A stretch of DNA of 64,000 nt from Persicobacter sp. CCB-QB2 (GCF_001274635.1 NZ_LBGV01000001.1:310001-374000); one strand, 5' to 3'; shown: positions 27,257-37,560, numbered from the stretch's first letter. The notes: generated from the letters alone by a model not told the origin. Made by a program: numbers and translations.

Positions 27257-30143
27257 TTTACGATCCTCACCCATCCTTTGTATTTCTGCTTTTTCATACT
27301 TTGGTCCAATACATCAAACTCTACTTCAACCTCATAGAAATAAGTGCCGGATTCTAGTTCCGTGCCTCCATTTGTTTCCCCGGTCCAGTTGATATTAATA
27401 TCGGTACTCGGGTCACTCAGGGATGCCTGATAATCATATACCATATTGCCGGATGGCGAATAAAATTTAATGTCTAAGGCTTCAACGAATCGTGGACATT
27501 GCTTGTTAGCCTCCTCCATATTTACATTGCCCTTCAGGATGATTTCTCTGGTCAGTGTGGAGAAAGTATCATTGATGCCATCAGCATTAGGGGTGAAAAT
27601 ATTCGGAAGAATAAAGAAAGGGCAATTGTCCATACAAACGATCTCCGAAGGAGGTGAGGCGTTACCGCTGCGATCAATGGCTACTATATAGTAGCAGCCT
27701 TTTAAGGATGGAAGTCCCTGGTGAACGAAGGAGGTCGTTATGGTAGTGCCCACCAATTGGAAATCTCCTTCTTGTTGCTCGGAGAAATAAACCTCATATT
27801 CCAGGATGTCATTCTGGCAATCATTTCCACTCACTTGAGGTTCCCAGCTTAAGAAGTTCTCAAATGTGATGGGTTGGCAATTGTTCTCTTCAAATAGCTT
27901 TTCACAATGTTCCAGTTGATCCACGCTGTTCACAATAAGCGTAAGCGGTTCACAGGGAGGAATGCCGTCATTTAAACGGCCGCACTCCAGTTGCGTTCTA
28001 TTGATCAATGGGCTTTCCACCTTTGGGTTACCATAAGAGCCTTTTGTCTCTACATAATAACAATACTCTCTTCCCTGAATGAAATCCGGGTCCTGATCTG
28101 TAAAGCGCAGCCCTTCTTTGGTCACATCCACGGAAGCATAAAATTCTACCGCAGTGGTGTCGTCCGGGTTTACATGATTGCGAAAAATCAGGTGTGTCGG
28201 GTGTTCGGAAACGTTAATACTCCAGGGTACATCACCATTCCAGCTCAGGTCCATACGGTCGCCTTCGGATTGTAACCTTAAACGGATATTGGAGGCAGGC
28301 GCACTGAGCGGTAGCTCTTCGTCAGGAGGGCTGGTAGCTGCAATCGCCCTCACCTGATAGGTATATATTTGTTCGAGGGTGTTCAGTCCTGTATGGGTGA
28401 AAGTAGTATCTGTCCCGGCGTAAATAGGATCGCTGCTGATTTCACCATTTTCCACGGTAAATAATTCATAACGGTAGGGAGGTTGGTATAGGGCCGGATC
28501 GGCATCAAAAGGGGAGGTCCATTTGATCATGATTTCTCCATTGTCCACAGAGGTAAGCTCGGGAACCACATCCACATTGGTGATCAGTGAAGGGAATTTA
28601 CCTTCATATGGGCCTATTTCTATGCACATTTCTTCTGAGGCATAACTTTCCCCTCCCTGATTATCGGTGAAAACGATCACTATCCGATAGCAATAAACAG
28701 AGCCAAACTGCAAATTGTCATCATCCACAAAAGTAGTTTGTCCATCATCCCGCCTACCAATGAGTTGATAGTCCGAGCCCTCAGGGATGCCCGTTTCACA
28801 ATTGTCCGGTTCGAACAGATTTTCGCCCACTTTCCGGTAAATGAGCATAGAGGTCGGGCGCACCGTCCCGCAAGTGGAGCTGTTCGCGTAGTCTTCCCAT
28901 TCCAGTTCTACCGTTCGGTCATCCACCAATTCGGCTCGTTGGAGAAGGGGCGCCGGGGCAACCACTTGTATGAAATAAGTCTTAAAGGAAGCCAGTGGGA
29001 CTTCCTGGGAATTCCTTCCGGTCGGGTCATCCGAGGCCTTGAAATGCACCTGGTAAGGATTTCGTCTTACTAAATTACAATCCGGCGTCCAGACGAATTT
29101 GCCCACCGTGGGGGAAGGCTGAAAGCCCGGGCCGGCTGGAGTGAATGTTGCCTGTAAGTCTGGTGGGTAGATATTTTCAAAAATACCACCAAAGGCCTCC
29201 AGTTTGATGGGGTCATTATTGGGGTCTATGGCTAAAATGTCGGCTTCAAGGGTGGTGTTGGCTTCAATACAGGTATCTGCCGGAATCAGAATCTCCGGGG
29301 GCTCATTATCACACAGCTCTACAATAATCTGCATGTCGCGGGTAACATAGCCCATCGGCACGAATTCCCCGAGCCCAATTTTCGCCACTCAATTACTTTA
29401 AAGGCAATATTGTATTCTCCTTCTTGTCCCGGGGAATCCCAGATTAAATCCCCAGTGATGGGGTCCATGGCATAGGTGGCAGCAGCTCCTGGGTTGTCTT
29501 GTGGAGAACCATTAAAAACGGGATCGTTCGGGAAGCGGTAGCCATCTACCGGACGACCGACATCCTTTTTGTTGACGGTTAACTCGAAAGAAAGAGAATC
29601 TCCATCGGGGTCGAAAGCCCCCGGGTTATGGAAGAACGTTACTCCGGTACAGCCGCGATCAATAGGAGGAATCAACATGCGGATGGTTTCATTACATCCC
29701 AGGAAGGGATCAATGATGATTTGGGTCTCTACATAAAAAGGCGTGTTGACGGAGTTGATCATATTCACCACATCGGCATTTCTGTTGAATTCTTTAAAGC
29801 CAATGATATATTCTCCCGGGCCAGGGAAAGTATGTTGAATCACAAATTCCGTAAGCCCCACTTCAGGGCTTAAGTCTGATTTGTTGGTAAAGTCGTTGGG
29901 GTTGAGTTGTAAAATTTCTGAACCATCACCAAAATTGATTTCTCCGCCCCCAAATTGGACGTCTGATCCTTTGTCTGTATATCCGGTAATCGTGAATTCA
30001 TAAGTGAACTGTGCACAATTTATGACGCGTGCCGTGATTTCACCTGCACGAATGTGAGTGGCCTTGGATAGCTTTGGGGTAAAAAATAGGAGTAGCGTGA
30101 AAATCAGCGCGCTGACTCTAAGGTTAATGCAGGTTAAATTCAA
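27253..30143 (-). pseudogene. Large secreted protein with T9SS type B (gliding-motility-associated) C-terminal domain, frameshifted
   Basis: Two open frames are parts of one gene. The first (TTG start at 30143, signal peptide LIFTLLLFFTPKLSKA, then THIRAGEITARVINC) reads to FKVIEWRK. The second continues as IGLGEFVPMGYVTRDMQI to 27253. One extra A in the AAAA run on the minus strand (29379-29382) restores a single frame of about 960 codons. Fibronectin-like repeats fill the middle (LEWEDYANSS, IKWTSPFDAD). The C-terminus NIFTPNADGINDTF to GTYFYEVEVEF is the type IX secretion sorting domain. It would be an exported, surface-attached protein. Confidence 0.85.
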
Positions 30144-30442
30144 TTGAGTACTGTTTTTAGGTGATGATGATCAGACCCTCTAATTGTCCTAAAAATAGAG
30201 AAGAAAATAGATTATTGGAAGCGATAAAGGGTTAAGACTTCTATAAATATTCACTTACTACTATATTTTTGTCTCAAATATTACTTACGATTCCCTTGCA
30301 GCTGAGTTGGTTAAAAAACATTCTCAAATTTGAAAAATTTTGATAAACCTGCCTGGTTCATCAAAAAGTTCTGTTTCAGCAGACTGCAAACACTCCCTTG
30401 TTTAGAAATATTCAAAATAATTCGATTATGATGCACCTCATA
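30144..30442. other. Intergenic region upstream of sdhC
   Basis: Separates divergent genes. No gene is supported. AT-rich, with no distinct regulatory element beyond the sdh promoter that follows. Confidence 0.45.
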
Positions 30443-30471
30443 ATTGCGAAAAAGTCACAGATGTATCTTTG
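30443..30471 (+). promoter_or_regulatory. Promoter of sdhCAB
   Basis: ATTG at 30443-30446, 17 bases, then TATCTTTG at 30464-30471. The -7 box matches TAnnTTTG exactly and lies 48 bases before the sdhC ATG. The -33 box has one mismatch and spacing at the short end. Confidence 0.65.
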
Positions 30472-30518
30472 ATGCGAGTTAATTATTTTCCGGTTAATGT
30501 TCATTTAAATTTTTAAAG

Positions 30519-31208
30519 ATGAGTTGGGTAAAACAAACGCTTAACAGCACGTTAGGCCAAAAAGTGATCATGTCCCTGACAGGACTATTCTTGGTTACTT
30601 TCCTGATTGTACACCTTATTGGAAACCTTCAGATTTTGAAAGCTGATGGTGGAGATGCATTTAATGTTTATGCAGCATTTATGTCTACTAATGGCTTGAT
30701 CCACGCGGTTTCTTATGGAATGTACGCAGCAATTATCGCACACGTAGTTTATGCAATCACATTGACATTGCGTAACAAAAAAGCGCGTCCGGTATCATAT
30801 GCTGTTCAGGATGCAAAAGCAAACAGTTCTTGGGCATCTCGTTCCATGATGTTGTTGGGATCTATGATTTTGGTTTTCCTTGTTTTGCACTTAGTTCATT
30901 TCTGGGCGAAGTATAAAATGGGTTGGATCGCTTATGATTTCAAAATGGTAACGATCGAGGGAGTTCAGTACCGAGATATCGCATCATTGGTAATCGAAAC
31001 TTTCAAAGACCCAATTGCAGTTGGTATCTATGTTTTGGGATTAATTGGTTTAGGATTCCACCTGAACCACGGCTTTCAGTCCGCTTTCCAAACTTTGGGT
31101 TTAAACCATAAGTCCTACAATAACTTCATCAAAGGTTTTGGAGCAATCTTCTCTATCGTTATGGCGGTTCTTTACGCTGTAATGCCTTTGTATGTTTTCT
31201 TTAGTTAA
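30519..31208 (+). CDS. sdhC: Succinate dehydrogenase/fumarate reductase cytochrome b subunit
   Basis: 229 aa, five hydrophobic helices, as in the single-subunit diheme type B anchors of Bacteroidota (no sdhD follows). Conserved His residues lie in helices (IVHLIGNLQ, HLVHFWAKYKMG, FHLNHGFQSAFQTLG) and would ligate the hemes. It anchors SdhAB and passes electrons between quinone and the Fe-S subunit. First gene of sdhCAB, with high-expression codon bias. Confidence 0.94.
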   Translation: MSWVKQTLNSTLGQKVIMSLTGLFLVTFLIVHLIGNLQILKADGGDAFNVYAAFMSTNGLIHAVSYGMYAAIIAHVVYAITLTLRNKKARPVSYAVQDAKANSSWASRSMMLLGSMILVFLVLHLVHFWAKYKMGWIAYDFKMVTIEGVQYRDIASLVIETFKDPIAVGIYVLGLIGLGFHLNHGFQSAFQTLGLNHKSYNNFIKGFGAIFSIVMAVLYAVMPLYVFFS

Positions 31209-31233
31209 TTGAGATCCTAATATTGTTCATATC

Positions 31234-33165
31234 ATGTTAGATAATAAAATTCCTCAGGGACCTTTGGCTGAAAAGTGGAGCCAGCACAAATTCAATTTGA
31301 AGTTGGTTAACCCTGCCAACAAGCGTAAATATGACATTATTGTAGTAGGTACTGGTTTGGCTGGTGCTTCTGCCGCAGCTTCCTTTGGTGAGCTAGGATA
31401 CAATGTAAAGGCATTCTGCTACCAAGATTCTGCTCGTCGTGCGCACTCTATTGCAGCACAGGGTGGTATCAACGCAGCAAAAAATTATAAAAATGACGGT
31501 GACTCTATCTTCCGTCTTTTCTACGACACCATTAAAGGGGGTGACTACCGCTCGAGAGAGGCTAACGTTTACCGTTTGGCAGAGGTATCTAACGCTATTA
31601 TCGATCAGTGTGTAGCGCAAGGTGTACCTTTCGCACGTGAGTACGGTGGATTGTTGGATAACCGTTCTTTTGGTGGTGCGCAGGTATCTCGTACTTTCTA
31701 CGCTAAAGGACAGACTGGTCAGCAGTTGTTGTTGGGTGCTTACTCGGCATTGTCTCGTCAGGTGAAAACTGGTAAAGTAAAGCTTTACACTCGTAATGAG
31801 ATGTTGGATCTTGTATTGGTGGACGGTAAAGCACGTGGTATCATCACCCGTAACTTGGTGACTGGTGCGATCGAGCGTCACTCTGCACACTCTGTAGTAT
31901 TGGCCACAGGTGGTTACGGTAACGTATTCTTCTTGTCGACTAACGCGATGGGATGTAACGGTACTGCAGCCTGGAGAGCATACAAGAAAGGGGCTCAATT
32001 CGGAAACCCTTGTTTCACGCAAATTCACCCAACTTGTATTCCAGTACATGGTACGCAGCAGTCTAAATTGACTTTGATGTCTGAGTCTTTGCGTAACGAT
32101 GGTCGTGTATGGGTTCCTAAGACCGTAGAAATGGCTCAGAAGCTTCAGAAAGGTGAAATTAAGCCTACTGAAATCGCGGAAGAGGACAGAGATTACTATT
32201 TGGAGCGTATTTACCCATCATTCGGTAACTTGGTACCTCGTGACGTAGCTTCACGTAACGCTAAGAACATGTGTGATGCGGGTAAAGGTGTGAATGAAAC
32301 AGGTTTGGCGGTATTCTTGGATTTCAAAACGGCTATCGAGCGTGATGGCGAGGATGTGATCCGTGCGAAATACGGTAACTTGTTCCAGATGTATGAGAAA
32401 ATCACAGATGATAATCCATACAAAACACCAATGATGATTTATCCTGCGATCCACTACACAATGGGTGGTCTTTGGGTAGATTACAATTTGATGACAACCA
32501 TTCCTGGTTTGTATGCCATCGGTGAGTGTAACTTCTCTGATCACGGTGGTAACCGTTTGGGAGCTTCTGCTTTGATGCAGGGTCTTGCGGATGGTTATTT
32601 CGTAATCCCTTACACTATCGGTGATTATTTGGCGCAAACTTCCTACGATAAAGTTCCTACTTCTCACCCGGCTTTCGAAGAAGCGGAGAAAGAAGTACGT
32701 GACCGTATCAATATCTTGTTGACTTCCAAGGGAGAGAAAACTCCAGACGAATTCCACAAAGAGCTTGGTTTGATCATGTGGGAATATTGCGGTATGGCGC
32801 GTAACGAAGAAGGTTTGAAGAAGGCGAAAGGCATGATTCAGAAGCTTCGTAAAGAGTACTGGGCAGGTGTGAAGTTGATCGGTATCAACGAAGAAATGAA
32901 CTTGACTTTGGAGAAAGCATTGCGTATCGCTGACTTCCTAGAGTTGGGTGAGTTGATGGTGGACGATGCCTTGACCCGTACTGAGTCTTGTGGTGGTCAC
33001 TTCCGTGAAGAGTCTCAGACTCCAGAAGGTGAAGCACTTCGTAAAGATGACGAATTTGCATTTGTTTCATGTTGGGAATACCAAGGCGATGATCAGCCAG
33101 CTAAGCTTAACAAAGAAGAGTTGGTATTCGAGAATGTGAAGTTGACTCAACGTTCCTACAAATAA
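31234..33165 (+). CDS. sdhA: Succinate dehydrogenase/fumarate reductase flavoprotein subunit
   Basis: 643 aa. FAD-binding GTGLAG at 39-44. His71 in [11 protein letters not shown] is the expected covalent FAD attachment site. The active-site region HPTCIPVHG, followed by [11 protein letters not shown] and [13 protein letters not shown], is intact. It interconverts succinate and fumarate in the TCA cycle. Leucine is written almost wholly as TTG here, which matches the amplified tRNA-Leu(CAA) genes at 20.4-21.5 kb. Confidence 0.97.
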   Translation: MLDNKIPQGPLAEKWSQHKFNLKLVNPANKRKYDIIVVGTGLAGASAAASFGELGYNVKAFCYQDSARRAHSIAAQGGINAAKNYKNDGDSIFRLFYDTIKGGDYRSREANVYRLAEVSNAIIDQCVAQGVPFAREYGGLLDNRSFGGAQVSRTFYAKGQTGQQLLLGAYSALSRQVKTGKVKLYTRNEMLDLVLVDGKARGIITRNLVTGAIERHSAHSVVLATGGYGNVFFLSTNAMGCNGTAAWRAYKKGAQFGNPCFTQIHPTCIPVHGTQQSKLTLMSESLRNDGRVWVPKTVEMAQKLQKGEIKPTEIAEEDRDYYLERIYPSFGNLVPRDVASRNAKNMCDAGKGVNETGLAVFLDFKTAIERDGEDVIRAKYGNLFQMYEKITDDNPYKTPMMIYPAIHYTMGGLWVDYNLMTTIPGLYAIGECNFSDHGGNRLGASALMQGLADGYFVIPYTIGDYLAQTSYDKVPTSHPAFEEAEKEVRDRINILLTSKGEKTPDEFHKELGLIMWEYCGMARNEEGLKKAKGMIQKLRKEYWAGVKLIGINEEMNLTLEKALRIADFLELGELMVDDALTRTESCGGHFREESQTPEGEALRKDDEFAFVSCWEYQGDDQPAKLNKEELVFENVKLTQRSYK

Positions 33166-33192
33166 TCCTTGAGCATTTAAACTGAAATAATC

Positions 33193-33966
33193 ATGAGTAA
33201 TCATAAAGGTCTGAACTTCACTCTGAAAGTTTGGAGACAAAAAAACGCTGCCGCTAAAGGCGAATTCAAAGAGTATCCTGTTACTAACGTTTCTCCTGAT
33301 TCTTCTTTCCTGGAGATGTTGGATATCATGAACGAGGACTTGTTGCACAAGGGCGAAGATCCGGTATACTTCGATCACGATTGTCGTGAAGGTATCTGCG
33401 GGATGTGTTCTTTGTTCATCAATGGTCGTCCTCATGGACCAGGTGAAGAAATTACCGTTTGTCAGTTGCACATGCGTGAGTTTAATAGCCAGGACGGTGG
33501 GGTAATCACTATTGAGCCTTGGAGAGCAGCTGCTTTCCCTGTAATCAAGGATTTGGTGGTTGACCGTACTGCTTTTGATCGTATTCAGCAGGCTGGTGGT
33601 TATGTGTCAATCAATACTGGTGGTATTCCTGATGCGAACGCTATTCCGATTCCAAAGGAAATAGCAGACAAAGCAATGGATGCAGCGACTTGTATTGGTT
33701 GTGGAGCATGTGTAGCAGCTTGTAAGAACGCTTCTGCAATGCTATTCGTTTCTGCTAAAGTTTCTCAGTTCTCCTTGTTGCCACAAGGTCAGGCAGAGAA
33801 AAGCCGTCGTGTATTGGCGATGGTAAATCAAATGGACGAAGAAGGTTTCGGTGCTTGTACTAACACAGGTGCTTGTGAAGCAGAATGTCCAAAAGGAGTA
33901 TCATTGGAGAACATCGCGCGTATGAATCGCGATTACTTCGGTGCTGCGCTTTCTACTGAGCACTAA
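33193..33966 (+). CDS. sdhB: Succinate dehydrogenase/fumarate reductase iron-sulfur subunit
   Basis: 257 aa. The N-terminal plant-type [2Fe-2S] cluster is bound by CREGICGMC and a later Cys (VCQLH). The C-terminal ferredoxin half has [11 protein letters not shown] and [12 protein letters not shown] for the [4Fe-4S] and [3Fe-4S] centres. It relays electrons from FAD in SdhA to the heme anchor. Last gene of sdhCAB. Confidence 0.96.
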   Translation: MSNHKGLNFTLKVWRQKNAAAKGEFKEYPVTNVSPDSSFLEMLDIMNEDLLHKGEDPVYFDHDCREGICGMCSLFINGRPHGPGEEITVCQLHMREFNSQDGGVITIEPWRAAAFPVIKDLVVDRTAFDRIQQAGGYVSINTGGIPDANAIPIPKEIADKAMDAATCIGCGACVAACKNASAMLFVSAKVSQFSLLPQGQAEKSRRVLAMVNQMDEEGFGACTNTGACEAECPKGVSLENIARMNRDYFGAALSTEH

Positions 33967-33992
33967 TTATTTTGTGAAAATAATGTTGTCGT

Positions 33993-34021
33993 AAAAGCCG
34001 GGATTTTCCCGGCTTTTTTTT
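33993..34021 (+). terminator. Intrinsic terminator of sdhCAB
   Basis: AAAAGCCGGGA pairs perfectly with TCCCGGCTTTT around TTT and is followed by T residues, 27 bases after the sdhB stop. Confidence 0.9.
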
Positions 34022-34202
34022 GCCTAAATTTTCCTGAGACAGGTAGGGTTGATGAGCTGAGATTTAAATATTTAAAGATGACTGATCCCTAGCGAATAGT
34101 TTCAAAAATTCATTCTTGAACATTTCCATATTTCGTGGCAAATAAAAACACTATATCCATAATCAGCGCAATTTGCCCAGTCCCCGATAAAAGGAGATAT
34201 CC

Positions 34203-34424
34203 TTCTTTCCTTTTTCATTTTTTCTTGATAAAAAACGAAACAAAAAATCAAGGCTGTGATCAATGTTGGCGGGCCAATGAACCTGCTGCCGGAATCCATC
34301 AAGGCGACATTTGAAGAGGACAGGAGACTGGTGAAATCTTGCAGAAATGTCGCTGTGATGCCTTCTTAACGCCAGCAGAACCCTTGCCTGACCGCCCATT
34401 GATCAAGGCCGATTGTTGTGATGG
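34203..34424 (-). repeat. Dispersed hairpin element, inverted copy next to the IS110 tandem
   Basis: The reverse complement carries CGGCCTTGATCAATGGGCGG, TTCTGCTGGCG and GCGACATTT, plus the second arm with CCGGCAGCAGG and ATTGATCACAGCC. It is therefore the long form, like 4340-4550. It is followed by the same GTAGCTG/GAAAACTTCC context as the copies at 9961 and 10355, so this locus was a copy of that repeat array before the IS110 insertions. Confidence 0.75.
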
Positions 34425-34575
34425 AAGTTTTCGCAGCTACCCCCATTCTAAACATCATTTGTGAATATTCGCGTCACCTTAGGTTTGCAATGCAGAAACG
34501 GGTAGGATTAATCCAAGTAATTTACAATCAGATGTTAGAGATTGATTTTGAGTTAAATATAACTTTAATGATATT

Positions 34576-34730
34576 GGTTTCAATTCTAGAACCTGAAACC
34601 ATAAGGGTTAGTGAACTTCATTTTGCGTCCAGGTAAGACCTATACGAATTCTAACAACTAACCCTTTGACTCAGACAGGACCTGCATGAGAGATCAGATT
34701 TGATAAGGTTTTTAGGTGGTATTTGAGTCA
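34576..34730 (+). ncRNA. Putative IS110 bridge RNA, copy 1
   Basis: Three consecutive perfect stems: GGTTTCA/TGAAACC (34576-34600), AAGGGTTAGT/ACTAACCCTT (34603-34666) and TGACTCA/TGAGTCA (34667-34730). The second loop contains TTTGCGTC (34622-34629), equal to the left target flank, and ACGAAT (34644-34649), complementary to ATTCGT of the right target. The third loop contains CATGAGAGA (34685-34693), equal to the element's right end, and AGGTG (34714-34718), complementary to CACCT at the left junction. This is the published layout of bridge RNAs in IS621 (5' stem-loop, target loop, donor loop). Transcription is inferred, not shown. Confidence 0.72.
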
Positions 34731-34752
34731 TGGTTTCTAAAATTGTATTGAT

Positions 34753-35778
34753 ATGGATTTTAACCATTATTTAGGTATTGATGTAAGTAAGGGAAGTCTG
34801 GAACTCCATCTTATTTCACTGGATCAGTCGATTGAATTTGAGCCTATTGATAATACTGATGATGCCATCACTACTGGTTTGTTTGAGTTGTGTAAGCTTT
34901 ATCAGTTGTCGGGTGAAAACACGCTCATTATTGCGGAACATACCGGAATTTACACCTATCCATTGATTCGGGTATGCTCGGAATTAGGCTTGAGCCTTTG
35001 GCTACAATCTGGTTATGAAATTAAGCATAGCCAGGGGCTGCAAAGAGGGAAAAATGACAAGGTGGATGCATATCGAATAGCGGAATACGGACGTCGTTTT
35101 AGAGATAAGTATTCCCCCATTGAATTAGGGGAAAAGTCAATTGAATATCTTCGTTATTTGCGTTCAGAGCGTCGATTACTGGTAAAAGACAGAGCGAAAT
35201 TTCAAGCCCAGCAGTCGGATCATAAAGATTTTATTTCTCCCGAGATTTATAAAGGAAGAGCGAAAAGAAACAAGGCAAGGATCAAGTTGCTGGATAGCCA
35301 AATCAAACAACTAGACCAAGAAATAAAGGAGGTAATACATGAAGATCCAAAGCTAAAGAGGTATTTGAAGCTTTTGACCTCTATAAAAGGCATTGGTTTG
35401 CAGATAGCACTGAATGTAATTATTGAGACTTTGGGGTTTACCAAAATTACAACCGCAAAAAAATTTGCTTGTCATAGCGGAATAGCGCCCTTTAGATACA
35501 CTTCCGGAACGAGCGTAAGGTCTAAAAATAAAGTTTCCTACAAAGCCAACAGGAAGATGAAATCGCTGCTTTTTATGGGCGCTCTAAGCCTGCTTAATGT
35601 AAAGGACTCAGAGGAATACAGGTACTATAAAAGAAAGATTTCAGAAGGTAAAGAACATTATTCTGTGATGATCGCTCTAACTGATAAACTAGTGAGGAAA
35701 ATGTACGCGGTCATTCGGGATGACCGGCCATACAGTAAGGAATATGAACCTAATTGGAGGAATGCTGAGGTGGCATAA
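34753..35778 (+). CDS. IS110-family transposase (DEDD recombinase), copy 1
   Basis: 341 aa. The RuvC-like N-terminal domain has Asp10 in LGIDVSK, Glu62 in IIAEHTG, and Asp102/Asp105 in GKNDKVDAYRIAEY (the DEDD set). A coiled-coil linker (about 140-200) precedes the transposase_20 domain, with SIKGIGLQIALNVI and the GIAPFRYTSGTS segment that holds the conserved serine. It is full length. It differs from copy 2 by Glu versus Asp in ISPEIYKG and a few silent changes. Confidence 0.95.
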   Translation: MDFNHYLGIDVSKGSLELHLISLDQSIEFEPIDNTDDAITTGLFELCKLYQLSGENTLIIAEHTGIYTYPLIRVCSELGLSLWLQSGYEIKHSQGLQRGKNDKVDAYRIAEYGRRFRDKYSPIELGEKSIEYLRYLRSERRLLVKDRAKFQAQQSDHKDFISPEIYKGRAKRNKARIKLLDSQIKQLDQEIKEVIHEDPKLKRYLKLLTSIKGIGLQIALNVIIETLGFTKITTAKKFACHSGIAPFRYTSGTSVRSKNKVSYKANRKMKSLLFMGALSLLNVKDSEEYRYYKRKISEGKEHYSVMIALTDKLVRKMYAVIRDDRPYSKEYEPNWRNAEVA

Positions 35779-35868
35779 TTGAATGATTTGGAGAAATGAG
35801 TCTTTCGAAAAAAATAGAGTAAAATTGTACTAAAATAAACGAAAAAGCTTGACTTTACCATGAGAGAA

Positions 35869-35937
35869 TTCGTGGTTAAAAAACACTTCAATTGGTGGTT
35901 TCACTTACGAAAAATCCATTCGTGAAAATTTGCGTCA
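35869..35937 (-). repeat. 69-bp host repeat segment between the two IS110 copies
   Basis: It starts TTCGTGGTTAAAAAACACTT and ends AATTTGCGTCA. The same segment recurs at 37478-37541 with two differences and then continues TTAATTCGTGG instead of GTCA. It belongs to the repeat array and served as target for both insertions: its left end joins copy 1 and its right end joins copy 2. Confidence 0.75.
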
Positions 35938-36036
35938 CCTTAGGTTTGCAATGCAGAAACGGGTAGGATTAATCCAAGTAATTTACAATCAGATGTTAGA
36001 GATTGATTTTGAGTTAAATATAACTTTAATGATATT

Positions 36037-36191
36037 GGTTTCAATTCTAGAACCTGAAACCATAAGGGTTAGTGAACTTCATTTTGCGTCCAGGTAAGAC
36101 CTATACGAATTCTAACAACTAACCCTTTGACTCAGACAGGACCTGCATGAGAGATCAGATTTGATAAGGTTTTTAGGTGGTATTTGAGTCA
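36037..36191 (+). ncRNA. Putative IS110 bridge RNA, copy 2
   Basis: Base-for-base the same as 34576-34730, including the three stems and all four guide-like segments. Its left target flank, TTTGCGTC, matches the guide exactly over eight bases, whereas copy 1's flank (TTCGCGTC) needs one G-U pair. Confidence 0.72.
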
Positions 36192-36213
36192 TGGTTTCTA
36201 AAATTGTATTGTT

Positions 36214-37239
36214 ATGGATTTTAACCATTATTTAGGTATTGATGTAAGTAAGGGAAGTCTGGAACTCCATCTTATTTCACTGGATCAGTCGATTGAATTT
36301 GAGCCTATTGATAATACTGATGATGCCATCACTACCGGTTTGTTTGAGTTGTGTAAGCTTTATCAGTTGTCGGGTGAAAACACGCTCATTATTGCGGAAC
36401 ATACCGGAATTTACACCTATCCATTGATTCGGGTATGCTCGGAATTAGGCTTGAGCCTTTGGCTACAATCTGGTTATGAAATTAAGCATAGCCAGGGGCT
36501 GCAAAGAGGGAAAAATGACAAGGTGGATGCATATCGAATAGCGGAATACGGACGTCGTTTTAGAGATAAGTATTCCCCCATTGAATTAGGGGAAAAGTCA
36601 ATTGAATATCTTCGTTATTTACGTTCAGAGCGTCGATTACTGGTAAAAGACAGAGCGAAATTTCAAGCCCAGCAGTCGGATCATAAAGATTTTATTTCCC
36701 CCGATATTTATAAGGGAAGAGCGAAAAGAAACAAGGCAAGGATCAAGTTGCTGGATAGCCAAATCAAACAACTAGACCAAGAAATAAAGGAGGTAATACA
36801 TGAAGATCCAAAGCTAAAGAGGTATTTGAAGCTTTTGACCTCTATAAAAGGCATTGGTTTGCAGATAGCACTGAATGTAATTATTGAGACTTTGGGGTTT
36901 ACCAAAATTACAACCGCAAAAAAATTTGCTTGTCATAGCGGAATAGCGCCCTTTAGATACACTTCCGGAACGAGCGTAAGGTCTAAAAATAAAGTTTCCT
37001 ACAAAGCCAACAGGAAGATGAAATCGCTGCTTTTTATGGGCGCTCTAAGCCTGCTTAATGTAAAGGACTCAGAGGAATACAGGTACTATAAAAGAAAGAT
37101 TTCAGAAGGTAAAGAACATTATTCTGTGATGATCGCTCTAACTGATAAACTAGTGAGGAAAATGTACGCGGTCATTCGGGATGACCGGCCATACAGTAAG
37201 GAATATGAACCTAATTGGAGGAATGCTGAGGTGGCATAA
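36214..37239 (+). CDS. IS110-family transposase (DEDD recombinase), copy 2
   Basis: 341 aa, the same domain set and catalytic residues as copy 1 (Asp10, Glu62, Asp102, Asp105). The only amino-acid change is ISPDIYKG. Both copies are intact, so recent duplication or two recent insertions are likely. Confidence 0.95.
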   Translation: MDFNHYLGIDVSKGSLELHLISLDQSIEFEPIDNTDDAITTGLFELCKLYQLSGENTLIIAEHTGIYTYPLIRVCSELGLSLWLQSGYEIKHSQGLQRGKNDKVDAYRIAEYGRRFRDKYSPIELGEKSIEYLRYLRSERRLLVKDRAKFQAQQSDHKDFISPDIYKGRAKRNKARIKLLDSQIKQLDQEIKEVIHEDPKLKRYLKLLTSIKGIGLQIALNVIIETLGFTKITTAKKFACHSGIAPFRYTSGTSVRSKNKVSYKANRKMKSLLFMGALSLLNVKDSEEYRYYKRKISEGKEHYSVMIALTDKLVRKMYAVIRDDRPYSKEYEPNWRNAEVA

Positions 37240-37329
37240 TTGAATGATTTGGAGAAATGAGTCTTTCGAAAAAAATAGAGTAAAATTGTACTAAAATAAA
37301 CGAAAAAGCTTGACTTTACCATGAGAGAA

Positions 37330-37560
37330 TTCGTGGCAAAAAAATCTCCTATCCAACTTCTCATCCAAAGCAAGTACAATAAAAAATTAAGCAAGACCAG
37401 TCCTTGTAATGGCAAGTCTCCACGTCAAAGTGCATTCGCCAATCCATCCTCAAAATAATTCGTGTAAATTAGTGCCATTCGTGGTTAAAAAACACTTCAA
37501 TTGGTGGTTTCACTAACGAAAAATCCATTTGTGAAAATTTGCTTAATTCGTGGCAAAAAA
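37330..37560 (-). repeat. Inverted 142-bp-type repeat unit right of the IS110 tandem
   Basis: The reverse complement matches the unit at 10134-10300: AACCACGAAT, AATTATTTTGAGGATGGATT, then GGTCTTGCTTAATT and CTTGCTTTGG. A second segment from 37478 repeats the 69-bp spacer between the IS110 copies. It shows that the IS110 tandem sits inside a repeat array of the same type as 9598-10740. Confidence 0.7.

Larger units (their letters stand above)
34477..35868 (+). mobile_element. IS110-family insertion sequence, tandem copy 1
   Basis: 1,392 bp, from CCTTAGGTTTGC to CCATGAGAGAA, without terminal inverted repeats, as is usual for IS110. It has a 276-base non-coding left end, one transposase gene and a 90-base right end. 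The flanks are GCGTCA on the left and TTCGTGG on the right. Joined, they give the repeat sequence GCGTCATTCGTGG, which is uninterrupted (inverted) at about 9894, 10283 and 10687. The exact boundary is uncertain by one base (a shared A). Confidence 0.88.
35938..37329 (+). mobile_element. IS110-family insertion sequence, tandem copy 2
   Basis: Same 1,392-bp length and orientation as copy 1 and nearly identical to it. Left flank is TTTGCGTCA and right flank is TTCGTGGC, the same target repeat. Both elements lie head to tail with only 69 bases between them. Confidence 0.88.

Noticed and set aside
31393..32049. A 218-codon open frame antisense to sdhA
   Set aside because: It is a product of sdhA codon bias on the opposite strand; no family or promoter.
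34418..34636. A 72-codon open frame crossing the IS110 left boundary
   Set aside because: It starts in host repeat and ends within the putative bridge RNA; no family.
34477..37329. The two IS110 copies as a composite transposon
   Set aside because: Only 69 bp of repeat sequence lies between them, with no cargo, and IS110 does not move by paired ends.
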